Assembly: GCA_964607755.1 (NCBI GenBank)
Contig: CAZSMC010000048.1
Coordinates: 1-32,112, forward strand
Direction of reading: 5' to 3'
Length of the DNA: 32,112 nucleotides
DNA from: CAZSMC01 sp964607755
GTDB lineage: Bacteria > Zhuqueibacterota > Zhuqueibacteria > Residuimicrobiales > Krinioviventaceae
The notes under the pieces: generated by a model
What the model was told of the DNA's origin: nothing
Databases searched by the model: none
Seen by the model: the letters and a program-made list of their open reading frames with translations, nothing else
In this document: piece by piece, positions 1 through 6,186 of the stretch
Numbering within the stretch: position 1 is the first letter of the stretch
How the letters are laid out: every line of letters starts with the position of its first letter
Position numbers and translations under genes: made by a program

Positions 1-270
1 GCGCTGAAGCGCGTGGCTATGAAAACATACACTAAAGCGTAGCTACGAATTCATATTCCGAGCATGACTAAATGCATTACACCATGCGTAGCTATGAAAA
101 TATACACCCAGACGTGGCTATGAATTCATACATCGAGCGTGGTTATGAAAGAATGCAACAGAGCCTGGCTATGAATGCATTATACCAGATGTGGCTGAGA
201 ATGCATACATCAGGCAGAGCTATGAAAGCACAGACACCAGGGAGGGTATAAAAGCATTAACTAATAAGTG
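1..270. repeat. Degenerate tandem repeat array, period about 25-26 bp
   Basis: About ten diverged copies of a unit with core GTGGCTATGAA, followed by a looser TGCATACACCAGAGC-like half. Cores start near 13, 39, 64, 88, 114, 139, 165, 191, 216 and 242, so the spacing is 24-26 bp. The array begins at or before the window edge and fades out after about 260. The period is not a multiple of three and no frame stays open, so it is not a coding repeat. There are no unique spacers, so it is not a CRISPR array. The first bases (GCGCTGAAGCGCGTGG) resemble the palindromic repeats at 633-1015. Confidence 0.7.
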
Positions 271-281
271 GAATCCCTCTT

Positions 282-628
282 TTAAAGGATCATTTCAGTT
301 TCTCTGATGTGTTTTACAAGCTCTTCGTTTTCATCCGTTCCAGGGTCGAGGGAGATTAAAAAGTTTTAATCTTTGCTCAAGAGCTAAAGCACATTGATTT
401 TAAATCCCAGAGTACAATAGTTTTGAACGCATTATCTATTTCAAGATCGAAATTTCTTTACAGTAGGTCATTTTAGCTTTTTAGTTCATGTGTTTTAACA
501 ACTCTGACATTTTGCCCGACATTTTCCCGGTCTATATCTCTTGTTTGGTAGTCATCTGGGAAAGCACACTGAAGCCTTGTAGAGAGATGAAAAGTTTTTG
601 CCAATTCTATTTCTCTGTATTCTTGCAA
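282..628 (-). pseudogene. Decayed minus-strand coding remnant, unknown family
   Basis: Protein-like segments lie in order on the minus strand. From about 628 to 473 an open frame of roughly 50 codons includes CAFPDDYQTRDIDREN and ends in VVKTHELKS. The same frame then passes two stop codons (473-475 and 458-460) and continues as DLEIDNAFKTIVLWDLKSM to about 390. A frame change gives ALALEQRLKLF, and a second leads to LISLDPGTDENEELVKHIRE and a stop at 282-284. Read through, this is a single protein of about 110 residues with two nonsense codons and two frameshifts. I do not recognise the family. Short AT-rich frames can look protein-like by chance, so the call is tentative. Confidence 0.35.
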
Positions 629-632
629 CTAT

Positions 633-691
633 TCATTGCCACGCGCTTTAGCGCGTGGATCGGATAGCGCCCCACTTCCGGGCTTTAGCCC
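633..691. repeat. Extragenic palindromic repeat, copy A
   Basis: This copy contains a perfect 8-bp stem, CCACGCGC-TTTA-GCGCGTGG (639-658). After 21 bp comes a second hairpin, GGGC-TTTA-GCCC-like (680-691). The flank TCATTG and the whole layout recur at 893-948 and 961-1015. It lies outside any supported gene. A 79-codon frame crosses it but looks spurious. Confidence 0.65.
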
Positions 692-892
692 TTGTAACCT
701 GCCCTCCAGTTTCGAAAAATCCAGGCCTGTTACCCGTTTGCTTTTGCTATTCTTGGTAGCAGCCGATCATTCGCCCGGATGCACAAGCGACCGAACTGCA
801 ATCCGCCGCAGGAGGAGCGACGGAACGAGAATTCCGCCTCAAAAGCGGCTGAACGAAAGGGGCGAAATATGCTGATGAGCAGAAAAACCATT

Positions 893-948
893 TCATCGCA
901 ACGTGCTTTACCCCATGGCTTCAGATCATAATTCTCGGGCTCTCACCC
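893..948. repeat. Extragenic palindromic repeat, degenerate copy C
   Basis: This is a diverged version of the 633-691 element. TCATCGCAACGTGCTTTA is followed by CCCCATGGCTTCAGATCA and ends in GGGCTCTCACCC. The order of landmarks is kept, but the stems no longer pair well, which suggests an older copy. Confidence 0.45.
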
Positions 949-960
949 GTTCTCAAGAAT

Positions 961-1015
961 TCATTGTGCTTTAGCGCGTGGATCAGATAGCCCCCACTCC
1001 CCTGAGCTTTAGCCC
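961..1015. repeat. Extragenic palindromic repeat, copy B
   Basis: Direct repeat of 633-691: TCATTG, then GTGCTTTAGCGCGTGGATC, AGATAGC, CCCCACT and GAGCTTTAGCCC. By eye the two match over most positions. A short deletion in the first stem of this copy has destroyed the perfect palindrome. It ends just downstream of the tRNA-Leu terminator. Confidence 0.6.
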
Positions 1016-1024
1016 AAATAAAAA

Positions 1025-1042
1025 AGCCCCATTAAAGGGGCT
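1025..1042 (-). terminator. Rho-independent terminator of tRNA-Leu
   Basis: Read on the minus strand, AGCCCC-TTTAAT-GGGGCT forms a perfect 6-bp stem. It is followed directly by a T-rich run (TTTTTATTT). It starts 8 nt after the 3' end of the tRNA, as expected for a single-gene tRNA transcript. Confidence 0.85.
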
Positions 1043-1050
1043 AGCACTCG

Positions 1051-1136
1051 TGCCGAGGGCGGGAATCGAACCCGCATGGACAAAAATGTCCGCTGGATTT
1101 TGAGTCCAGTGCGTCTACCAGTTTCACCACCTCGGC
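1051..1136 (-). tRNA. tRNA-Leu (anticodon CAA)
   Basis: The minus strand gives a complete class II cloverleaf of 86 nt. The acceptor stem is GCCGAGG/CCTCGGC with discriminator A. The D-arm contains TGGTGAAACTGGTAGACGCA. The anticodon stem CTGGA/TCCAG closes the loop CTCAAAA, so the anticodon is CAA and it reads UUG. The long variable arm is GGACA-TTTT-TGTCC, typical of tRNA-Leu, and the T-loop is GGTTCGATTCC. The CCA end is not encoded (the next bases are CGA), so a CCA-adding enzyme is needed. Confidence 0.97.
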
Positions 1137-1149
1137 AAAATTATCTTTA

Positions 1150-1178
1150 AATTTAAATATTTGGCAACCAAGAGTCAA
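1150..1178 (-). promoter_or_regulatory. Sigma-70-type promoter for tRNA-Leu
   Basis: The minus strand reads TTGACT (1178-1173), a 17-bp spacer, then TAAATT (1155-1150), placed 13 nt before the tRNA 5' end. Box match, spacing and distance all fit a housekeeping promoter. It overlaps the upstream part of the open frame at 1161, which supports the later start chosen for the next gene. Confidence 0.65.
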
Positions 1179-1256
1179 GAAAAATATAATAAAAACAATG
1201 GAAACATTTTCAGTATTGCTTTGTTAATAAAATTACGATTCAAGGAGGCACTGGAA

Positions 1257-1994
1257 ATGAAGAGTGTAGTCCTTACAATTATAATTTTAGCCATCCTTGA
1301 CATTTTAAAGGCACAACCGCTGGATACTCATGACGTCGCTGACTCGACTTTGTTGGCCAAACGGGACAGTGTCTTGGATGCGCGTTATTCAACGACAAAG
1401 CAAAAGAAAATTGAGCTCATCGAATCTGAGCGTCGTCTAAAATATAATCTCATCAGACTCGTATTGCTCACGCAAGGGGAATATCTCAATTATTTTAATT
1501 CCACCGAATTTATGTTTTTCAAAATCAATCAATATCCAAATAACATAAAAACACAAATGCTTTTGTATGCTTTTGGCGGGGGTGTGGCAAAGGAATTCAT
1601 GAAATATAGCCGGCATTTTCTTTCCCGTCATGATCTGGGATTTGTTTATCCGACATTGAGCGGTTTGAATTTGTATTACCGCATTCCGGAACTCAATTCC
1701 AGGCTCCGCTATCGCACCACTGGTATAGGCGACAATTATTACGCTCTTTATCTGAACAAACCCAATCTCATTTTTTTCTACCGGACCAAAGACAGCCGTG
1801 ACCAGCGTGGCGTTTACGTTGAAATCGCAAACAAATGGCGACTGGTGGGCGTCAATTCCCGCAGCAAGTGGGCGACGGTAAACAGTCTGGGTATTTTGAA
1901 AAATACGCATGATTTTTATTTCTATCTGGTCTATCAAAAAAATATGGACTTTCACCGCGATCGCATCTCTTTCTTTTTTAACATCGGACTGTGA
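1257..1994 (+). CDS. Exported protein of unknown function
   Basis: A 245-residue protein that I do not recognise. The start at 1257 is chosen because AAGGAGG sits 8 nt upstream and the protein then begins with a clean Sec signal peptide (MKSVVLTIIILAILDILKAQ, cleavage probably before QPL). The open frame extends 32 codons further to a TTG at 1161, but that part overlaps the tRNA promoter and has no ribosome binding site. The mature part starts with a polar, charged segment (about 25-65). It then becomes rich in Tyr, Phe and alternating hydrophobic/polar stretches (LGFVYPTLSGLNLYYR, HDFYFYLVYQKN) and ends in a terminal aromatic strand (RISFFFNIGL). That pattern would suit a small outer-membrane beta barrel, but this is only an inference. 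It precedes the sulfatase by about 250 bp and probably has its own promoter. Confidence 0.75.
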   Translation: MKSVVLTIIILAILDILKAQPLDTHDVADSTLLAKRDSVLDARYSTTKQKKIELIESERRLKYNLIRLVLLTQGEYLNYFNSTEFMFFKINQYPNNIKTQMLLYAFGGGVAKEFMKYSRHFLSRHDLGFVYPTLSGLNLYYRIPELNSRLRYRTTGIGDNYYALYLNKPNLIFFYRTKDSRDQRGVYVEIANKWRLVGVNSRSKWATVNSLGILKNTHDFYFYLVYQKNMDFHRDRISFFFNIGL

Positions 1995-2246
1995 TCTTTC
2001 CGCTTGCAATTAATCCTTGTTTTTTTTAACATAAAAATCTATGGAATCTGAAATATCAGACGACGGTATTTTATATAAATACCGCAATAAAAAACTTGTG
2101 GGCATGACGATACTTGATGCATCCAAAAGAGGATAAACGACTTTATTTAGAATGTCTTGATACATTTTTACAACATAGTCAAGCATAAAATACAGTGTGA
2201 ATATTAAATACGAATTTTTATCTGCAAAAATAAAGGGAGTCTTTTT

Positions 2247-3671
2247 ATGGATTTTCAATACCGACCAACCCGGCGCACCTTTTTAAAAGCTGTTGCAGGT
2301 GCAACTGTATGTTCCACATTTATGAAATGTGCCCGACAAAAAAAGCCGAATGTTTTGTTCATTGCTGTTGATGATTTACGCCCCCAATTGGGAAGCTATG
2401 GCAAGTCTCATGTCATTTCTCCGAACATTGATTCGCTGGCACGAGAAGGATTTGTTGCAGAGCGGTGTTTTTGCAATGTGCCGGTGTGCGGCGCCTCCCG
2501 CGCCAGTCTGCTGACCGGAGTCCGGCCGACCCGCGATCGATTTGTGACCTATCACACCTGGGCAGAAAAAGACCTTCCCGACAATTTACCTTTGCCCCAG
2601 TATTTCAAACAAAACGGTTATTATACTATTTCCAACGGCAAGGTTTTTCATCATCGCACGGATTGCGAGGAGAGCTGGAGCGAAGAACCATGGCGACCAA
2701 AAGGCGATAACTGGCGTAATTATGTGACGGAAAAGAACCAGGAAATCGCTGCCGAACACGATGGCAGAGCTTTACCTTATGAAGTGGCAGATGTCCCGGA
2801 TAACGCCTACCATGACGGCAAAATTGCGGACAAGACAATCGAAGACTTGCGCATGCTGTCCAATATGGATCAACCGTTTTTCCTGGCGACCGGTTTCTTA
2901 AAACCACATTTGCCGTTCAACGCACCGAAAAAATACTGGGATCTGTACGACCGGGACGAACTGCCCATGGCTGATAACAATTATCGGCCGGAAAATGCAC
3001 CTGACGCTGCCATGCACAATTGGGGCGAGTTGAGAAATTATTATAGCATTCCTGAAACAGGTCCTTTGACCGACGAGTACGCGCGCACCCTTGTTCACGG
3101 CTATCATGCGTGCGTTTCTTATACCGATGCACAGGTCGGTCGCGTTCTTGACACCCTGGACAAACTTGGCCTCAGCGACAATACAATAATTGTGTTGTGG
3201 GGTGACCACGGCTGGAATCTGCGTGAACACGGTTTGTGGTGCAAGCACTGCAATTTCCAGACATCATTGCGAGCACCGTTGATTGTTGCCGCCCCAAATT
3301 ACAAACCTGCGCGAACCTCCAGTCTGCTGGAATTTGTCGATATCTATCCATCATTGTGTGAACTGGCAGGATTGCCTGTTCTAGAGCACTGTCAGGGCAG
3401 CAGTTTTGTGCCGTTGATGAACAACCCGGAGCGAGAATGGAAGAAAGCTGTTTTCAGCCGTTTTCATAAAGGTGAGTCCATAAGGACCGATCGATATTTA
3501 TATACAGAATGGACGGACAACGAGGGCAATGTGACTGCGCGTATGCTGTACGATCACGTTAATGATCCACAGGAAAATGTGAATATTGCCGAGCGTCCGG
3601 AAAATGCCGAGTTGGTAAAAAAACTGGCAAATATGCTGCATGCCGGTTATAAAAACGTCCTGCCCGAGTAA
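2247..3671 (+). CDS. Tat-exported sulfatase, iduronate-2-sulfatase-like
   Basis: Family S1 sulfatase, 474 residues, hydrolysing sulfate esters, probably on a sugar or polysaccharide. A twin-arginine signal (RRTFLKAVAG, from residue 9) opens the protein, suggesting export of a folded enzyme. The metal-site strand PNVLFIAVDD is at 34-43. The formylglycine motif is C81-G-A-S-R followed by ASLLTG, the Cys type that needs a maturase. KPHLPF (219-224) and GDHGWNLREHGLW (319-331), followed by CKHCNFQ, match the iduronate-2-sulfatase branch better than arylsulfatases. The ATG follows AAAGGGAG at good spacing. A Cys at 28 could carry a lipid, but its lipobox is poor (FMKC). No sulfatase-maturing enzyme is in the window. 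The exact substrate cannot be read from sequence alone. Confidence 0.92.
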   Translation: MDFQYRPTRRTFLKAVAGATVCSTFMKCARQKKPNVLFIAVDDLRPQLGSYGKSHVISPNIDSLAREGFVAERCFCNVPVCGASRASLLTGVRPTRDRFVTYHTWAEKDLPDNLPLPQYFKQNGYYTISNGKVFHHRTDCEESWSEEPWRPKGDNWRNYVTEKNQEIAAEHDGRALPYEVADVPDNAYHDGKIADKTIEDLRMLSNMDQPFFLATGFLKPHLPFNAPKKYWDLYDRDELPMADNNYRPENAPDAAMHNWGELRNYYSIPETGPLTDEYARTLVHGYHACVSYTDAQVGRVLDTLDKLGLSDNTIIVLWGDHGWNLREHGLWCKHCNFQTSLRAPLIVAAPNYKPARTSSLLEFVDIYPSLCELAGLPVLEHCQGSSFVPLMNNPEREWKKAVFSRFHKGESIRTDRYLYTEWTDNEGNVTARMLYDHVNDPQENVNIAERPENAELVKKLANMLHAGYKNVLPE

Positions 3672-3722
3672 CGGAACTAATAAAAATATTCCCGAATCCG
3701 GATTCATGAAAGGAATTCTATA

Positions 3723-4006
3723 ATGATTATGAAAAGATGCGTCATAATTATGCTGGCTTTTTTCTCTGTCGGGACAGCTCAGGAAAATATTATCCGCATC
3801 TGTTGCCATTGTTTTTTGTACAGAATAAACCTGCTAATTATTTGAATGTAGCTGAGCGGAAAGCACCTCAGGATTTACGACTAAAATTTTAACAATCCGT
3901 ACAATCCAACGACAACTTTTTCCTACACATTGGAAACGCCGTCAAATGTCTCCATCCAATGGATGTCAAGGGCAGACATGTGCGTACACTTGCGAAAAAT
4001 TTGTGA
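3723..4006 (+). pseudogene. Frameshifted remnant of a small sorted protein (signal peptide plus C-terminal sorting domain)
   Basis: The frame opens at 3723 after AAAGGAATT with a signal peptide (MIMKRCVIIMLAFFSVGTAQ) and stops at 3843-3845. A second frame then carries YYPHLLPLFFVQNKPANYLN and ERKAPQDLRLKF (to 3889). A one-base shift at 3890 leads to NNPYNPTTTFSYTLETPSNV (from 3891). A further shift gives DVKGRHVRTLAKNL and a stop (3962-4006). Joined, these make a protein of about 95 residues with the NxNPxNPTT...RxVRTL pattern of a FCB-type C-terminal sorting domain and almost no passenger domain. Either a larger gene lost its middle and decayed, or the contig has several base errors. It follows the sulfatase by 50 bp and fills most of the 400-bp space before the methyltransferase. 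Confidence 0.7.
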
Positions 4007-4077
4007 TTATCGAATGATGACTTAAAAAAGTAAGGACCCACTCGTTAGGCAATATAAAAAAACCAAAATATGGAGTT

Positions 4078-5373
4078 ATGATTTTGAAAACTTTTCATAG
4101 AATAATAAATGGCGATAGTAGAGAGATGAACATTTTGCCTGATAAATCTGTTCACCTCATCATCACTTCTCCACCGTATTGGCAACTCAAAGATTATGGC
4201 TCAAACGAACAGATTGGCTTCAACGAATCTTATGAAAGCTATATTAACAATTTAAATCTCGTGTGGAAAGAGTGCTATAGGGTATTAAATCCGGGGTGCC
4301 GGCTTTGTATTAATATTGGCGATCAATTTGCCCGTTCTGTTTATTATGGGCGATATAAAGTCATTCCCATCAGAACAGAAATAATCAAATTCTGCGAGAC
4401 TGTCGGATTTGATTATATGGGTGCGATTATTTGGCAGAAAGTCACGACAACAAATACAACAGGCGGGGCTACGATAATGGGAAGTTTTCCTTATCCAAGG
4501 AATGGTATCTTAAAGATCGATTATGAGTTTATTTTAATTTTTAAAAAATTAGGCAATCCTCCTAAACCAACTGTTGAACAAAAAAAATCATCTGCTATGA
4601 CTAAAGATGAATGGAATGAATATTTCTCAGGTCACTGGAAATTTTCAGGTGTAAAACAAAACGGGCATCTTGCCATGTTCCCAGAAGAATTGCCTGCAAG
4701 ATTGATAAAAATGTTTTCTTTTGTGGGAGACACAATATTAGATCCATTTCTTGGCAGTGGAACTACTTCACTTGCGGCACGAAATCTAGGCAGAAACTCA
4801 GTAGGTTATGAAATTAACACTGAATTTATTTCTAGAATTAAAGAAAAACTGAATGTAAAACAATCCGATCTTGAAGGGACTGAATATGTATTTTTAACGG
4901 ATAGGGTTAAGACCAGTCTGAAGAAAGAAATAGAAAAGTTACCCTATGTTTTTAAAGATCCACATAAACTAGACAAAAAAACAGATCCAAAGAAATTACA
5001 GTTTGGTTCCCGAATTGATCAAAATAGTTCAGAGCGCCAGGAATATTATACTGTAAAAGAAATTATCAACCCTGTGCTGCTAAAACTGAATAACGATCTA
5101 GTTATTAGATTGATTGGCTTAAAAGATAAACAAATCGTTAATGATAAAGCGATGGAATTCTTGAGACAAAGGATAAAAGGTCAAAAAGTCTTTATCAAAT
5201 TTGACAACAAAAAATACGATAACCAAAACAGATTACTCTGTTATTTGTATTTAAAAAATAAAACATTTATAAATGCCCATCTGCTAAAAAAAGGACTGGC
5301 AGAAGTTGATACCACTATGGATTTTAAATATAAAAATAAATTTTTAAGTATTGGAGAACAACGTCATGGCTAA
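4078..5373 (+). CDS. DNA (cytosine-N4-type) methyltransferase with C-terminal SNase-like domain
   Basis: 431 residues; the modification half of a type II restriction-modification pair. The catalytic motif TSPPYW (30-35) precedes the AdoMet-binding motif DPFLGSGTT (222-230), the beta-class order. SPPY is usual for N4-cytosine (and some N6-adenine) enzymes. Residues about 330-425 resemble the staphylococcal nuclease fold: VIRLIG (342-347), KVFIKFD (370-376), NRLLCYLYL (384-392) and INAHLLKKGLAEV (398-410). The two conserved arginines are present (R344, R385), but the acidic catalytic positions after VRLxG appear to be K and Q, so this domain is probably not a working nuclease. The stop overlaps the next gene by 8 bp, implying coupled translation. 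The gene is clearly richer in A+T than its surroundings, consistent with horizontal transfer. The partner endonuclease resembles MjaI, so a CTAG target is a reasonable guess. Confidence 0.88.
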   Translation: MILKTFHRIINGDSREMNILPDKSVHLIITSPPYWQLKDYGSNEQIGFNESYESYINNLNLVWKECYRVLNPGCRLCINIGDQFARSVYYGRYKVIPIRTEIIKFCETVGFDYMGAIIWQKVTTTNTTGGATIMGSFPYPRNGILKIDYEFILIFKKLGNPPKPTVEQKKSSAMTKDEWNEYFSGHWKFSGVKQNGHLAMFPEELPARLIKMFSFVGDTILDPFLGSGTTSLAARNLGRNSVGYEINTEFISRIKEKLNVKQSDLEGTEYVFLTDRVKTSLKKEIEKLPYVFKDPHKLDKKTDPKKLQFGSRIDQNSSERQEYYTVKEIINPVLLKLNNDLVIRLIGLKDKQIVNDKAMEFLRQRIKGQKVFIKFDNKKYDNQNRLLCYLYLKNKTFINAHLLKKGLAEVDTTMDFKYKNKFLSIGEQRHG

Positions 5374-5996
5374 AGAATGGATATTGAACAGCGCAATGAA
5401 CAGGTTTCAGCTAAATTTTAAACGAAATGTAGGTCCAATTTCTGAGAGTATTCGACTTTGCTCCTAAGAAAATTGAAGAATGGCGTGAATATTACTTTAA
5501 AAATGTTAGATCAAAAGATCATATCGAAAGCCTTGGTAAAAAACTTTACATAAAAATCACAGAAGTTATACAGGCTGAAGTAGAAGGAATAACAGAGCAG
5601 GATTGTATTGATTATATGCTTAAACTTGTCATTGACCGAACTTTTGATGGATACATGACTGAAATTAAGACAATTTATGGACACCTTGAAAAAAAGCTTG
5701 GATTAAAAATAGAACCCGCGCCCGACGAATGGGATAGGCTTTATAATGTTGACTTTTATATAAAAGTCAAAGACAAGTATATCGGAATACAGATTAAACC
5801 TGTCAATCAGGGTATTCAACTTTCTCAGATATATAAAGAAAAAGAATTTCAGAAAAAAGCCCATGAAAAATTCACAAAAAAATATGGTGGAAAGGTATTT
5901 TATATTTATTCTTCAAAATCTGGGGATAAGAAAATAATAATGAACCCGGAAGTAATTGATGAGATACTTGCAGAAATCAAACGATTGAAGAAATAA
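5366..5996 (+). pseudogene. MjaI-family type II restriction endonuclease, frameshifted
   Basis: The ATG at 5366 lies inside the end of the methyltransferase gene. The first frame gives 33 codons (MAKEWILNSAMNRFQLNFKR, then NVGPISESIR) and stops at 5465-5467. A frame open from 5457 continues with APKKIEEWREYYFKNVRSKD through to 5996. Removing one T from the TTT at 5457-5459 would rejoin the frames as ...SIRLAPKKIEEW..., giving about 209 residues, close to the size I recall for MjaI-like enzymes. The opening MAKEWILN and the KRNVGP block match my memory of that family, whose founder cuts at CTAG. NVDFYIKVKDKYIGIQIKP (near the centre) looks like a PD-(D/E)xK core, with Asp followed by a Gln-x-Lys strand. 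As written the enzyme is dead. An assembly error or recent inactivation are equally possible. Confidence 0.75.
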
Positions 5997-6186
5997 ATTT
6001 ATCGCTAAACAATTGTCTGTACTTGACGGCGAGGACTGCAGTTTTTGAAAAAACCGCTTTCATTCTGAAAAGTTCGTACAAATCTAGCCTGCCGCGAGTG
6101 AGCCACATAATTTGCATAATAGCAGAGAATCAGAACATTTGAAATTTCATAGTTTTTCTCATTTCATATCTCCGCCATTCACAATA
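5997..6186. other. Intergenic stretch after the R-M island
   Basis: Contains a weak inverted repeat, GCAGTTTTT-GA-AAAAACCGC-like (6038-6057), with one mismatch, which might end transcription of the restriction gene. The open frame of the next gene runs back to a TTG at 6112, but no ribosome binding site is convincing there. Nothing else is supported. Confidence 0.4.

Noticed and set aside
1..270. CRISPR array
   Set aside because: The repeats are adjacent and diverged, with no unique spacers of constant length between identical repeats, and no cas genes are present.
636..875. 79-codon plus-strand frame
   Set aside because: It runs through the palindromic repeat copy A, has Ser/Arg/Pro-rich low-information sequence and lacks a ribosome binding site.
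1161..1256. Upstream extension of the exported protein to a TTG start
   Set aside because: It would bury the signal peptide at residue 33, overlaps the tRNA promoter and lacks a Shine-Dalgarno sequence, whereas the ATG at 1257 has AAGGAGG.
2010..2258. Minus-strand frame of 82 codons (58 from its first ATG at 2186) between the exported protein and the sulfatase
   Set aside because: Parts look protein-like (FLLRYLYKIPSSDISDSIDF), but the long form starts at a TTG inside the sulfatase start region, the ATG form has no ribosome binding site, and the region must hold the sulfatase promoter. Kept only as a weak possibility.
5616..5996. Stand-alone 126-codon gene
   Set aside because: Its frame is open back to 5457 and continues the MjaI-like protein begun at 5366, so it is the C-terminal part of a frameshifted gene.
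6038..6057. Terminator after the restriction gene
   Set aside because: The stem is almost only A-T pairs and has a mismatch, so it is mentioned only in the intergenic note and not called as a terminator.
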